Assembly: GCF_027563465.1 (NCBI RefSeq)
Contig: NZ_JAPFQA010000009.1
Location: 141,224-205,223, forward strand
Direction: 5' to 3'
Origin: Mesorhizobium qingshengii
Lineage (GTDB): Bacteria > Pseudomonadota > Alphaproteobacteria > Rhizobiales > Rhizobiaceae
Length of the DNA: 64,000 nucleotides
Shown: one piece after another, positions 41,623 to 51,536 of the stretch
How the letters are laid out: each line of letters opens with the position of its first letter
How positions within the stretch are numbered: the first letter of the stretch is position 1
Position numbers and translations under genes: made by a program
The notes under the pieces: generated by a model
The model's input: the letters and a program-made list of their open reading frames with translations, nothing else
Told to the model about the DNA's origin: nothing
Databases searched by the model: none

Positions 41623-43902
41623 TCAAACGGGGAAATAACGCCGAATCTGCTGCCGCCTCAAATAGGCTTTCCGCAACGCACCACGAGCCTGTTGGAAAGG
41701 GTCGACCCGGTTCAACACCCAGCCGATCGATGGACCGCCGGCGAACCGCAGGCGCTCGACAACCTGGGAGAGGGCCTCTTGCGTGGTGCTGTCGCTCGCG
41801 GCCACGACCACGACAGTGTCCACCGAGGCAGCAATCCCGATTGCGTCTTCAACGACGAGCACTGGCGGTGCATCGATGATCACCACGTCGTACTCGAGCC
41901 GGAACGCCTCCAGCACCTTGGCGAGTTGGCCGGAGTTGAGAAATTCAGGCGAAGTCCGGTCGTCGGCCGATGGTGCCAGCACATCAAGTTGCGGAATTTC
42001 AGGGAGCGTCTGAACGATTTCCGCCAGAGCGCAATCACCGTTCAGATAGTCGTTGAGTGTCTTGCTGGCGGAGCCAAGCCTCATGGCGCCGTGGAGGCTG
42101 CGGGTTCGCAAATCCAGATCGATCAGCGCTGTCAGGGCGCCGTCCATTCCTGCTGCCATGGCAAGACCCATGGCCGTCGTTGTCTTGCCTTCCTGCGGCA
42201 AGCCGGAGCTGACCAGGATAACATGTTTGCCTCGCCCACCGTTCATCCGGGTGCAGCCACCGTAAAGCGATCGGAACGCGTCGGAAAAAGCCGACCGCGG
42301 TTGTGACAACAAGGTTTCAAGAGGCGGCAGGGCGCGTCGCAGGAATTTCTGGGGCAACTGCGGAATTGACGCCAGCAGGGGAGCGCGGATCTGCTTGGCT
42401 ACCCGTCGCGGATCGCGTACCCGCACATCCATGCTTTCGAGTGTCACAACAAGGATGAAGGCCAGAACAAGCGACGCGGCGAAACCGCCTGCCAGCATCA
42501 AGCGAAGCTTGGGAAAGGTGGGGGACGTCGGGATCTCAGCAGCGGAGACGGTTCGCACGCCGGGCTCGACCGCGTCGGAAAAAGGGTCGAGACTGCCAAG
42601 CTTACCGGACACAAGGTCGTTGAGCTTTTGTTCGGCCGTCAGGTCGTTGTTCATTTCACGCAATTTGGCTTCAGCCAGGCTCCTTTGATGCAGCTCATCG
42701 TTGGAAGCCTGCAAGCTCTTGGCAAGCTGTTCCACCCGCCCTTCATCGACGCGCACTTCATTTTCCAGGATTGCGATCGTGCGCAGCATCTCTTGAGAAA
42801 TCATCGCATGGACGGCGGCAATCTTTGCATCGGCCTCTTGCACCAAGGGATGATTTCGACCGTAATTGCCGGCAAGTTGCGCGCGATCCCTCATTGCCGC
42901 CGCTTCGTCGTTGCGCAGGGTCGTCAGGAAGTCCGATGAGAGCAAGGGATCGACGTTGGCCCCTGTATCGCCGTTCTTGGCGGCAAGCTTGACCTGGGCG
43001 AGGCGCGCTTGCGCTTGCGTGTACTCACCTCTGGCGGTGCTGAGCTGACCGTTGGCCTGCTCGATCGAGGCGCGCAGCAGATCGTCGCGCGGATCGCTGG
43101 AAACGCCATGCTCATTGGCGTATTTGGCGATCTGACCTTCGATCGCGGCTATCCGCGACCCAATCTCGGTCGATTGCGTTCTCAAGAAGGCGACGGCGTC
43201 CTTGATCTCCAGCTGCTTGTTGTCATGGGACCATTCCACAAACAGCCTGGCCGTCGCATTGGCCACATTCGCTGCCTTCACCGCGTCATCATTGACAAAC
43301 GAGATTGTCATCGCCGCGCTATCGCCGGTACGCGTGAGTGACAGGCTTGCCAGATAGGAGGTAATCGCGCGGTCAAGTTGAACAGACCTGGGCGGGAGAG
43401 GTGTCGGCGCGCCGCCGCCGGTGACAAGAGCGAAAACCTTTTTCGGTACCCAGACGATCCAGCCTGCCACCTGTGGCAGCACTGCGGGAGAGTTGTCGCG
43501 GGTTGGCGGCAGATAGGTGTTGAAGTCCGAATCCTCGATCAAGTCCAGCCTGTCGACGACCCGGCCGGCAAATACCCGAGAGGTGATCAGATCCTGCTCG
43601 GTATCCATTCGCGACTTGTCGGGCTGCGAGTTCGTCGGCGCCTGCGTGGTGTCGAGAGGGTTCGCATCGCCGGTTTCGACGACGATCATGGAACTAGCCG
43701 TATACGTCTTGGGAAGTGTGAGGGCGGCGACAAGCGCAAGTGCGGTGCCGGCAATGACGATCGTGACTATGAACCGGAGGCGTCTTCGGAACAGGTCGTA
43801 GAGCTCACGAACGCCGAATGATCGTTCTTCCAATAGCTCAGGCGAATCCTGGATAGATGGCCCCAGTCGGTTCCACACACTGTTTTCGTCTATCAAGCTC
43901 AC
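41623..43902 (-). CDS. ExoP/Wzc-like polysaccharide co-polymerase with tyrosine-kinase domain
   Basis: A 759-residue inner-membrane protein that controls chain length and export. The Wzz-type domain has a first membrane span near residues 40-60 (FIVTIVIAGTALALVAALTL). A long periplasmic coiled coil follows, then a second span near 470-490 after the Pro-rich EIPTSPTFPKLRL. The cytoplasmic bacterial tyrosine kinase has Walker A SSGLPQEGKTTTA, Walker A' ALIDLDLRTRS and Walker B VVIIDAPPV. The C-terminus ends with few tyrosines (RKAYLRRQQIRRYFPV), fewer than in the E. coli Wzc cluster. It should act with the ExoF-like and polymerase proteins. Confidence 0.93.
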   Translation of the reverse strand: MSLIDENSVWNRLGPSIQDSPELLEERSFGVRELYDLFRRRLRFIVTIVIAGTALALVAALTLPKTYTASSMIVVETGDANPLDTTQAPTNSQPDKSRMDTEQDLITSRVFAGRVVDRLDLIEDSDFNTYLPPTRDNSPAVLPQVAGWIVWVPKKVFALVTGGGAPTPLPPRSVQLDRAITSYLASLSLTRTGDSAAMTISFVNDDAVKAANVANATARLFVEWSHDNKQLEIKDAVAFLRTQSTEIGSRIAAIEGQIAKYANEHGVSSDPRDDLLRASIEQANGQLSTARGEYTQAQARLAQVKLAAKNGDTGANVDPLLSSDFLTTLRNDEAAAMRDRAQLAGNYGRNHPLVQEADAKIAAVHAMISQEMLRTIAILENEVRVDEGRVEQLAKSLQASNDELHQRSLAEAKLREMNNDLTAEQKLNDLVSGKLGSLDPFSDAVEPGVRTVSAAEIPTSPTFPKLRLMLAGGFAASLVLAFILVVTLESMDVRVRDPRRVAKQIRAPLLASIPQLPQKFLRRALPPLETLLSQPRSAFSDAFRSLYGGCTRMNGGRGKHVILVSSGLPQEGKTTTAMGLAMAAGMDGALTALIDLDLRTRSLHGAMRLGSASKTLNDYLNGDCALAEIVQTLPEIPQLDVLAPSADDRTSPEFLNSGQLAKVLEAFRLEYDVVIIDAPPVLVVEDAIGIAASVDTVVVVAASDSTTQEALSQVVERLRFAGGPSIGWVLNRVDPFQQARGALRKAYLRRQQIRRYFPV

Positions 43903-44151
43903 TGATCGCGCCCCTGAGGTTTATCCTTGTCGGTCTCGCGGGTCTTCAAGCCGCTTTTGAGACCCAACCCAAGCAACAAGTATTTATCATGGATGCGCGG
44001 ACGCCAGCGCGTTCAAGAGGCTTAGTCGCCGCAACGCCATAGTCCGAAAGGATAGCCCGCTTGGCCGGGCACCCATCTTGGCAGATACACCGAACTGCCT
44101 GTCGATGGGGGTTAGTGAAAAGTAACTCTTAAGCAGACTTTAGGAGTGAGG

Positions 44152-45492
44152 ATGAATCTCGCCGCGGTTCCTCACGCGTACTGGCCAAAGCCGGACCGCA
44201 GGCCGGCTGTTGCGCCGTTTTCAATGGCGACCAGAAGAATTGAATTCTGGCTGGCCATGGCCTCCGTCTTTCTCACTCCCTTCAACATCCTTCGCCTCAA
44301 CGCATTCTATTTTACCGCCAGCGATGCCTTTGCTCTCGCGGCTGTTTTTGCAATTCTGCTCGGAAGATCCTTTCCGACCGCCCCGCTCGCCGCCGGGACG
44401 TTTCTGTGGAACACGGGAATTGCGATGTTGTGCGGCATGCTGCTGCTAAGCAGCCTGCTCGTTGGAGATCCGCAGCGGGGGTTCGTCGTCTCGGCGCAAT
44501 ATCTGTACGCCTACTTGCTGCTGAGCTTCATACTCATGTCGCGCCCCTGGGCTGAAACCGTTCTCTTGATAAAGGCGTTTACGGTTTCGATCGGCTTGAT
44601 GTGCCTTCAGGGCATAATGGTGATCAACGTCCTCAAGGAGGGACATGGCTCGATCTTCGTCAGCGGCAACGGTCGTTTTGTCGGCTGGGTCGAACGCGAA
44701 AATGAGTGCGCTGCGCTGATTGCACTCGCAGTTCCCCTGTTGTTGTGGCTGGTGTCCTCGGGATGCGCGCGGCCTCGCTGGGCCTGGATCGGAGTGCCGC
44801 TCTTCGCGTATGGCATTGTTCTGACCGGATCCAATACCGGCCTGATTGGCCTCGTCTTCGCGCTCACCGTGTTCGTTGCCATGACGGGCTCGTGGCGCCG
44901 GATCATCCTGCTGACGGTGTCGTCACTCGCCGTTTTCTCTATCGCCGTCACATGGGGCCAAGACTTCCTGCCAGCCGTCTTCCAGCACCGTGTGCTGACT
45001 GCGTTGCAGAATGGCAACATCGATGAGGCTGGCACGTTTGAAGACCGTATGCGGCTTATCAAGGAGGCCATTGGAAAAGCCGACAACAACTGGCTGATTG
45101 GCATCGGTGCCGACCAGTATCGACAGGTCAGTGCGATGCACGCGCCGGTCCACAACTGCTTTCTCTTGATATGGGTCGAGGCAGGGCTGACCGGTTTCAT
45201 CGGCTTCCTGCTCCTGCTGGTAGCCGGCATTATGGTCGGGATGCTCGCTGCGCGGCTTCGTAAAGGACGAATAGCCGCCATTTGCACGCTGGCGACGGTC
45301 CTCCTCTTCGCGGCGTTGGCCAATGCGCTGCCGCATATTTACGGTCGTTTTTTTGTCGTGCCTCTTCTGCTTGGGATGGCGCCCAGTGTTGCAATCTTGC
45401 GCGACGGCCCAGCTCCAAGATCGGTCGCCCGCTTCCTTCGTCGTGCTCGCCCCGAGCGGGTTCGTTTGCAGCCCCAACGCAGACCGACCTGA
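44152..45492 (+). CDS. O-antigen ligase/polymerase family membrane protein (Wzy/ExoQ-like)
   Basis: A protein of 446 residues with ten or more hydrophobic spans and a larger periplasmic loop near residues 290-340 containing the segment GIGADQYRQ and PVHNCFLLIWVEAG, the latter typical of the Wzy_C/WaaL family (His important for catalysis). ATG 44152 is chosen for its spacing from GGAG at 44143-44146; GTG 44146 is too close. It should join lipid-linked repeat units into polymer at the periplasmic face. It is divergent from the ExoP-like gene, its functional partner, and convergent with the lyase gene. Confidence 0.88.
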   Translation: MNLAAVPHAYWPKPDRRPAVAPFSMATRRIEFWLAMASVFLTPFNILRLNAFYFTASDAFALAAVFAILLGRSFPTAPLAAGTFLWNTGIAMLCGMLLLSSLLVGDPQRGFVVSAQYLYAYLLLSFILMSRPWAETVLLIKAFTVSIGLMCLQGIMVINVLKEGHGSIFVSGNGRFVGWVERENECAALIALAVPLLLWLVSSGCARPRWAWIGVPLFAYGIVLTGSNTGLIGLVFALTVFVAMTGSWRRIILLTVSSLAVFSIAVTWGQDFLPAVFQHRVLTALQNGNIDEAGTFEDRMRLIKEAIGKADNNWLIGIGADQYRQVSAMHAPVHNCFLLIWVEAGLTGFIGFLLLLVAGIMVGMLAARLRKGRIAAICTLATVLLFAALANALPHIYGRFFVVPLLLGMAPSVAILRDGPAPRSVARFLRRARPERVRLQPQRRPT

Positions 45493-45570
45493 GGCACAGC
45501 AACTGAACTGAGCTTGCCAAACCTCACAAGGCCCGATCGAGGATCTGCAAGAGTGAGCGACGTGCAGGAA

Positions 45571-47043
45571 CTACTTGCCCGATGATGACGCTTCCGGGGA
45601 GATAAAACGAGCGAGAGCGAACACGCCGTCGACAAAGTCTTCTCCCTTGATAAGCCGATCCTCAACCCAGCGTCCCTGGTCATCCTGGCTATCGATGAGT
45701 TGACGCACCTTCGAACTCAGTTCGTCAGCGCTCAACTCATCGGCGGCACTGATCCACAGCTGCTGATGGGAAACTGTCAAGCCACGCTTGGCAAGCTCCA
45801 GCCGGGCGAAAACCGGCTCAATCTCGGCACCGGTTTTCATGCCGTAGTGTTGCCAGAGGTTCTTGTACTCGAAGGTCACCTGGCCGCCATCATCAATGTA
45901 AAGCGGCCGATTGGTGTTGATTTCGTAGAAGCGTGCCCATTTGCCATCGGGCAGACGCGCCGCCTTCAGCCAAATGGCCGCGGACACTGCCGCGTCAAGC
46001 AACCGCGCATCCTTGTCTTGTTCGTTCAACTCGATCAGGTAATCGATATTGCCAGCGGTTTCGCGCGAGACGACGCCTGGCGGCTCGAACTTGCGGCCCC
46101 ATACTGGCTGCATCGAACGATCGTAACCCTGAGCCCAGCCCTGTTGTGGCTCAGGCAGCTGGGCCGCAAGGAGAAAATCACCGACCTTCTCCGCTGTCTT
46201 GAGATATTTGGGATCATGATATGTGCGGTAGGCGTTGAGAAAGAGACGACCCATATCGCGAGGAAGGTTGTCATTGACGATGAAGTAGGGCGGACGGTCA
46301 GGCTTCTGCCATTCGTGAGGCCAACTGGCGGGGATACTCGCCTTGGCTGCCGTCTCCACGTCCGCACCAGGCGCGGATCCCGTGAAGAAGACTGGAAAGG
46401 CCCCATTCGGGTACTGCACTTTCATCAGTCGATGGAGCGCCTTGTCGATGCAGGTACGGACGTCCGGATCCGAACCGCCGCTCGCCCGGTCGAACCACAT
46501 CAGAAAATTCAGCACGCTCTGTGTGTTGTTGTCGTCGAGTACGGTCTCGTTGCGATGTGGATTGTCCTTGATATCGTGACAAGACTTCCCGCTCGCCTTC
46601 AGTGCGCGGTAGCACCACGTCGCCGCCTTTTGCGGGTCGGTCTCGATCTTGTAAAACCATCCGCCGGAGTCCAACTGCGTATTCACCAGGGCCGTTGCAA
46701 CGACCTGGGCAGACTGAAGCCATTGCTTGTCGCCGGTAACTTCGAAAATACGCAGGAAGGCAGCCCCGACGGCCGGCGTGCCAGGCGGCTGCACCCAGCC
46801 AACGCTCGCGGGCACGGCACCGCCTTCGCCCACCCTTTTTAGACCATCAAGCGAGTATTTCCATACATAGGTTCCCGCTACACCGAGATGATCGCGGAAG
46901 TAGGTGCCCGCGCGCTCGATCGCGCCTCGCGCCTCGGCGACGGTCGGTTGAGGTTCTCCGGCGAGTGCGGTACCGCACGACAGCGCGACAGCCAGAACCA
47001 AGGCGATATGTCTTGGCACGGCAGCGCTCCCGCCGGGCATCAA
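45571..47043 (-). CDS. Secreted polysaccharide lyase, PL10 pectate-lyase-like
   Basis: A 490-residue protein with a signal peptide (IALVLAVALSCGTALAG near residues 12-29). The body is an alpha/alpha-barrel type rich in repeats such as NTQLDSGGWFYKIE, with the segment WARFYEINTNRPLYIDDGG, which recalls the WARxYdixTNRPxFSDRDG motif of family PL10 pectate lyases. Its start overlaps the stop of the dehydratase gene by 4 bases (ATGA), so it belongs to the polysaccharide locus. A periplasmic lyase in such a locus usually trims polymer or clears misrouted chains, as AlgL does. The match implies galacturonic acid in the polymer, which the nearby UDP-GlcA epimerase could supply. Confidence 0.75.
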   Translation of the reverse strand: MMPGGSAAVPRHIALVLAVALSCGTALAGEPQPTVAEARGAIERAGTYFRDHLGVAGTYVWKYSLDGLKRVGEGGAVPASVGWVQPPGTPAVGAAFLRIFEVTGDKQWLQSAQVVATALVNTQLDSGGWFYKIETDPQKAATWCYRALKASGKSCHDIKDNPHRNETVLDDNNTQSVLNFLMWFDRASGGSDPDVRTCIDKALHRLMKVQYPNGAFPVFFTGSAPGADVETAAKASIPASWPHEWQKPDRPPYFIVNDNLPRDMGRLFLNAYRTYHDPKYLKTAEKVGDFLLAAQLPEPQQGWAQGYDRSMQPVWGRKFEPPGVVSRETAGNIDYLIELNEQDKDARLLDAAVSAAIWLKAARLPDGKWARFYEINTNRPLYIDDGGQVTFEYKNLWQHYGMKTGAEIEPVFARLELAKRGLTVSHQQLWISAADELSADELSSKVRQLIDSQDDQGRWVEDRLIKGEDFVDGVFALARFISPEASSSGK

Positions 47044-49196
47044 GCGGCAGCGTCGCGTGGAGGCATGGCTGCCTTGGCCGAAACGCGTATCACATGAGGC
47101 ACGAACGACGCCGAGGCGGCCGCCGCGTTTTTTGCCTCCGCTCTCCGGTAACTGGGGAGGAGCTCGGCAACAAGGTCCAAAACTCCCGCGGTGTCGCCAG
47201 CCCTGGCCGAGCGGCGCAATTGCGAAAATGCCTTGCGAAGCGTGTCAAGCGGCACAGGATTGGGCACGGCCCCCAAGACCCCGGAAATCGGGACGTCGAC
47301 ACGTCTTTCCCTCTCGTCAAAAAGCTCCTCGAACAGCTTTTCTCCAGGCCTGCAACCGACAATTTCGATCTTGATGTCCTCATCCGGCCGATACCCCGCG
47401 AGCTTGATCATGCGGCGCGCCATGTCGATGATCTTGATCGGCGCGCCCATGTCGAGAACGAAGATCTCGCCTTGACCAAGTTTCTTCTCCAAGCCGTGGG
47501 CCGATGCCTGCAAGGTCAGCTCGACTGCCTCCCTTATCGTCATGAAGAAGCGCTTCATCTCCATATCGGTCACGGTCAGCGGACCGCCGCGGGCGAGCTG
47601 GCGCTTGAACAGCGGGATCAGCGACCCGCTTGAACCCAGAACATTGCCGAAGCGAACAGTCATGAAGCGGACCGGGGTTTCGCTCGCGACAAAGGCGAGG
47701 TCCAGGGACTGGCAATAAAGTTCGGCCAAACGCTTGGTGGCGCCCATGACGTTTGTCGTGTTCACCACCTTGTCCGTCGATATCTGGACCATTGCCTTGG
47801 CGCCGCAGAGGCGGGTCGCTTCCGCCACGTTCATCGTGCCAATGACGTTGGTAAGAATGCCCTCGCAGGGGTTCAACTCGACCATCGGCACATGTTTGAG
47901 CGCCGCCGCATGGAAGACTAGGTCGATGCTATGCCGTTGGAAAATCTCGCCTAGGCGAACTGCGTCGCGTACGTCACAGATATACGGCTTCCGGCTCACC
48001 CCCGGGAATTTCTCTGCCAGTTCCAGATCGATTGCGTAGAGATTGTACTCGCTGTTATCGATCAGGATCACTTCGGCAGGACCAAGCGCGGCAATCTGCT
48101 GTGTAAGCTCGCCGCCGATCGAGCCCCCGGCGCCGGTGACAACGATGCGACTGTTTTCGATCATTCTGGACAGCGCGCCTTTATCGAGCACCGCCTGCGG
48201 CCTCTCCAGCAGGTCGGTAAGTTCGATGGGGCGCAGTTCGAAGCGACTCTCGTGTTTGGGATTGCGCAGTTCCAGGACGGGGGCTGGGCGAGAAACAGCG
48301 ATGCCCAGCCGTTCGGCCCGGTCGATCAGCGCGTCGAGAGCCGGGTCGACGAGACCAGGCATCCTTTCGGTGAAGATCACGTGCCGGGGCTTGATGCCGC
48401 GAGCCTCAAGATCGCCGACGACCGCGTCGAAGTCTTCAATGCTGCCCAGAACCGGCACGCCCCGCAAGAAATAGCCTTCTGTCGTCGCCCCCCTTTCGAG
48501 CAGGCCGACTGGCCAGTGGCGTGCATCCTGGTCCCGCTGTAGGGCACGAATGTAGAGGTCCGCCGCATCGCTTGCGCCGATCAGCAACACCGGCACCATA
48601 TCGCGTCCATTCCCTGCTCTACCCGCTGCCGGACCAAATCGGCGCACCTCGAGGAGCTTGGAGCGGATTCGAACCGAAATGAGCATCGGCACCAGCAAGA
48701 GTGCCTCGATCACAATCACCGAGCGGGGAATTGAATCGAGCCGTGTCGCTACAAACATCAGGAACACGAATGCCAGCGATGCAACGAGCACCGCGCGAAC
48801 AATGCCGAACATGTCGCCGATAGACGCGTATCGCCAGTTGCGAGTGTAGAGGCAAGTCACCGGAAAGACGACGGCACAGGTCAGAAAGAAGCAAGGGAGC
48901 GCGAAAAGCAGGGACTGGAAGCTCTCAGGATTGTTGACTTCGCCATCGAGGCCCAACCGCATGAAAGAAGCGAATGACAGCGCCGCGAGAGCCATCGACA
49001 GATCGATGACGTAGAGAGGAAGGTTCTTGCCAACGGCCTTGGCGCGCCCGGTCAGACGTCGACGGAAATATGAAAGGACATGAAGGATTGTCCGCGGTTT
49101 GCTGACAAGACGGCCTAGGGCGATTGCGGAGGCTATCAAAAGGGATGGCCCCCCGAGCGGACCGACTGTTTCCAGTGGCTGATCTAACTGGCTCAT
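47040..49196 (-). CDS. UDP-N-acetylglucosamine 4,6-dehydratase (CapD/WbpM/PglF type)
   Basis: A 718-residue membrane-bound SDR enzyme of the long form. Four hydrophobic spans lie in the first 170 residues, a nucleotide-binding-like part follows (VPVLLIGASDAADLY), and the catalytic extended SDR domain begins VTGAGGSIGGEL. The active-site region reads QISTDKVVNTTNVMGATKR, where Met replaces the usual Tyr, as is normal for this subfamily. The product would be UDP-4-keto-6-deoxy-N-acetylhexosamine. I use the ATG complement 49194-49196; an upstream TTG at 49313 is weaker. It probably feeds the aminotransferase at 35.1-36.3 kb, although that gene is in a different operon. Confidence 0.93.
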   Translation of the reverse strand: MSQLDQPLETVGPLGGPSLLIASAIALGRLVSKPRTILHVLSYFRRRLTGRAKAVGKNLPLYVIDLSMALAALSFASFMRLGLDGEVNNPESFQSLLFALPCFFLTCAVVFPVTCLYTRNWRYASIGDMFGIVRAVLVASLAFVFLMFVATRLDSIPRSVIVIEALLLVPMLISVRIRSKLLEVRRFGPAAGRAGNGRDMVPVLLIGASDAADLYIRALQRDQDARHWPVGLLERGATTEGYFLRGVPVLGSIEDFDAVVGDLEARGIKPRHVIFTERMPGLVDPALDALIDRAERLGIAVSRPAPVLELRNPKHESRFELRPIELTDLLERPQAVLDKGALSRMIENSRIVVTGAGGSIGGELTQQIAALGPAEVILIDNSEYNLYAIDLELAEKFPGVSRKPYICDVRDAVRLGEIFQRHSIDLVFHAAALKHVPMVELNPCEGILTNVIGTMNVAEATRLCGAKAMVQISTDKVVNTTNVMGATKRLAELYCQSLDLAFVASETPVRFMTVRFGNVLGSSGSLIPLFKRQLARGGPLTVTDMEMKRFFMTIREAVELTLQASAHGLEKKLGQGEIFVLDMGAPIKIIDMARRMIKLAGYRPDEDIKIEIVGCRPGEKLFEELFDERERRVDVPISGVLGAVPNPVPLDTLRKAFSQLRRSARAGDTAGVLDLVAELLPSYRRAEAKNAAAASASFVPHVIRVSAKAAMPPRDAAA

Positions 49197-49447
49197 TACC
49201 AGGACCTCGACAAAGCTTCGCCGCCGCGCGTCAAGAGAGCGCGTTAAGATGAACGGCTGTTGAATTCGCGGACACAGATCCACGCGTGCCAACTCTTGTT
49301 CATTCAAGAACAAGCTGGCCCGAGGTCATCTGGCTCCGAGGCAAACGACTTTATGGTTGCTATGGAAAGCCTTGCGGGCTTCCGGCGCAATACCTGCTTT
49401 TGTGCATGGAGAAAATACCCCAGGTCGCAAGAGAGACTTTAACGGGC

Positions 49448-50296
49448 TCAATCCAAAGAGGTACTTCCACCAGCCTGACCCAGCCAGCCCGACAGGTCCC
49501 GCTGCACCAGCGCACCCAACTTCTCGACATCGGCCGCATAAAAATTGACAAGTCGGGATCGCAGCCTCGGGGTAAACGGCGGATAGGCAATCTGGCCGGC
49601 CAGGGCGCCCCGTGCGGCCGCGAAAACTGAACTGTCCCTGAAAGGACGAACCAGCGGCTTCAATGGCTTCATGATCTTGCGCAGCCGCGGCCCAATCATT
49701 GGTTCCCTGCGGTCTTTCACCTTTTTCGCCACGGGCACCGCCAGTTCGGCCGCCGGGAGGCCCAGAAACTGCCTGACCTTGCTCAAATGCTCCACAGGCC
49801 TTGCCACCATCTCCTCGAAAAAGAGAACCAGCACCCGATCCTTCGGATAGAGATCGAGGTAAGCCTGCAACTGCGCGCAGTAGAGGCCGCCGACAAGAAA
49901 GCGCCCCAGGGAGCCCATGCCCGCATCGAGATAGGAATCTATGTCACGACCGACCTCGCCGCGGCGATAGAGCATGCAATAATCTGAATAGGCGCGTTCG
50001 ACCGGGTTGCGAAGCTGTACGATTAGCCTGACATGCGGCAGCAGGTCGTGAACCCTTTGAGGAGCCGAGGGGGTATCCAGGTAGGAATTCGACTTTTCGC
50101 CTACGAGTTGTCCGGCTTGAATCTCCGGAAACTGGCTAAAGTACCAGTCGTCACCTCGATCATAGAAGCGGCTGAAATAGTGCAACTCGGGATCTGGCAT
50201 GCAGACGGCCGGATCTGCCTGCAGAGATTGCTGCAGCCAGGTCGTGGCACTTTTTGCCGCGCCGATAATAAGAAAGTCGATGTCTTGCGCCTGCAT
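49448..50296 (-). CDS. PAPS-dependent sulfotransferase (heparan-sulfate-type fold)
   Basis: A 282-residue cytoplasmic sulfotransferase. The 5'-phosphosulfate-binding loop is GAAKSATTWLQQSL near residues 12-25. The 3'-phosphate-binding motif reads QLRNPVERAYSDY near 95-107, with the conserved Arg and Ser. It transfers sulfate from PAPS to a sugar hydroxyl or amine. The PAPS is expected from the CysD and CysN-CysC genes 1.2-4.1 kb upstream in the same direction. It probably acts on the repeat unit before export. A second, different sulfotransferase lies at 56.2 kb. Confidence 0.92.
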   Translation of the reverse strand: MQAQDIDFLIIGAAKSATTWLQQSLQADPAVCMPDPELHYFSRFYDRGDDWYFSQFPEIQAGQLVGEKSNSYLDTPSAPQRVHDLLPHVRLIVQLRNPVERAYSDYCMLYRRGEVGRDIDSYLDAGMGSLGRFLVGGLYCAQLQAYLDLYPKDRVLVLFFEEMVARPVEHLSKVRQFLGLPAAELAVPVAKKVKDRREPMIGPRLRKIMKPLKPLVRPFRDSSVFAAARGALAGQIAYPPFTPRLRSRLVNFYAADVEKLGALVQRDLSGWLGQAGGSTSLD

Positions 50297-50333
50297 TTGT
50301 CAAACCCTTATGTGCCGATCTTGACTTGCAACG

Positions 50334-51530
50334 TCACGCGCCAGGCCGGTGCCGCGAAGGGGAGTGAAGCACCCCTTCGTAGATTTCCGTGACACTCTCG
50401 ACATGCCGGTCGGTGCCGTAGGAGACGAAGGCCTGGTCTCGTGCTGTCTGGCTGATCCTGGTCCAAAGGAGCGTGTCCGAAAGCAACCGCCATAGCGGCT
50501 GCATGAACCCACCGGTGTCTTCGGGGGCGACCAGGAACCCTGTCCGTCCATTCTCGATTGCCTCCGGATTGCCTCCATGGTCGGTCGCGACCACCGGCGT
50601 GCCAAGAAACATCGCCTCGATCAGGGTCCTCCCAAAAGGCTCTCCAACGGCGGGAACGACGAGAACATCCGTGGCCGCCAGGAAAGGCTCGATCGGGCTG
50701 CGAAAACCCATGAGGCGGACCGTTCGACCGAGCCCGCGCTCGGCGCAACGTGCCATGGCGGCAGATTCAAAATCCTGCGAGCCAGCCGGCGAAATCCCGA
50801 ACACGCAACCGACAATCGGGATTTGAGGATACTCGCGCGCGAACCGTTCAATGATGTCGATGAAGAGAAGGGGCCTCTTTCGCTCGATCAGGCCGCCGAT
50901 GAAGCTCAGGACTCGCGTGCCCGGCTCGAGGCCAAGCTCGTCCAGGAGCGCGGTCTTGGCGGCAACCCTGTCAGGAATTGTCGATGGGTGATCGAAGGGG
51001 CTGTGGATGACGCTCAATCGTCCATTCAGGGACCTGATCGGGTGTTTCGGCCGCGAAAAACGGGACACTGTGACCATACGATCCGCGATCAGCGGCCCAA
51101 GAACATTGGCGCCCTTCGCATCGGGATCGCCGCGATGATGCCAAACCAGCCTTGCGCCCGCCAGCCGTGCGGCAATGCCCCAGTTGACATGCGTTCTGCC
51201 GTCGTTGGTATGGACGATGTCGAACCGTTGCTCCCTGATGAAACGGCGCATGCAGGGGAGCGTGGTGGTCAGGTAGTTTGCGATGTCGCCTAGGGTCGTT
51301 CCTTTCGCCGGCAGCGTTTTCGACAGCGGGAGCCCTGTGAAGGGTTGGCCTTGTCGTTGCAGAAAGGTCGCCAGGGGCCCGGTCGGCTCCTGCAGCACCA
51401 AGACCGGCTCGACCCTCGATCTGTCCAGATTCTGGATCAGCTTCAGTGCCGAGATGTGGCTGCCCCCGACATCGTCACCGACAAATGGAAAGCAAACCCG
51501 TATCGGCTCCTGGCCAGCCCCATCGCTCAT
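50334..51530 (-). CDS. Glycosyltransferase family 4
   Basis: A 398-residue GT-B enzyme. The N-terminal acceptor part begins RVCFPFVGDDVGGSHISAL; the donor part contains LSFIGGLIERKRPLL and the E-x7-E motif in GEPFGRTLIEAMFLGTPVVAT. It is located between the sulfate-activation gene cysN-cysC (6 bases after it) and the sulfotransferase gene (37 bases before it), so it is probably transcribed with both. It may add the sugar that is then sulfated; that is inference from the order. Confidence 0.92.
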   Translation of the reverse strand: MSDGAGQEPIRVCFPFVGDDVGGSHISALKLIQNLDRSRVEPVLVLQEPTGPLATFLQRQGQPFTGLPLSKTLPAKGTTLGDIANYLTTTLPCMRRFIREQRFDIVHTNDGRTHVNWGIAARLAGARLVWHHRGDPDAKGANVLGPLIADRMVTVSRFSRPKHPIRSLNGRLSVIHSPFDHPSTIPDRVAAKTALLDELGLEPGTRVLSFIGGLIERKRPLLFIDIIERFAREYPQIPIVGCVFGISPAGSQDFESAAMARCAERGLGRTVRLMGFRSPIEPFLAATDVLVVPAVGEPFGRTLIEAMFLGTPVVATDHGGNPEAIENGRTGFLVAPEDTGGFMQPLWRLLSDTLLWTRISQTARDQAFVSYGTDRHVESVTEIYEGVLHSPSRHRPGA

Positions 51531-51536
51531 CGCCCG

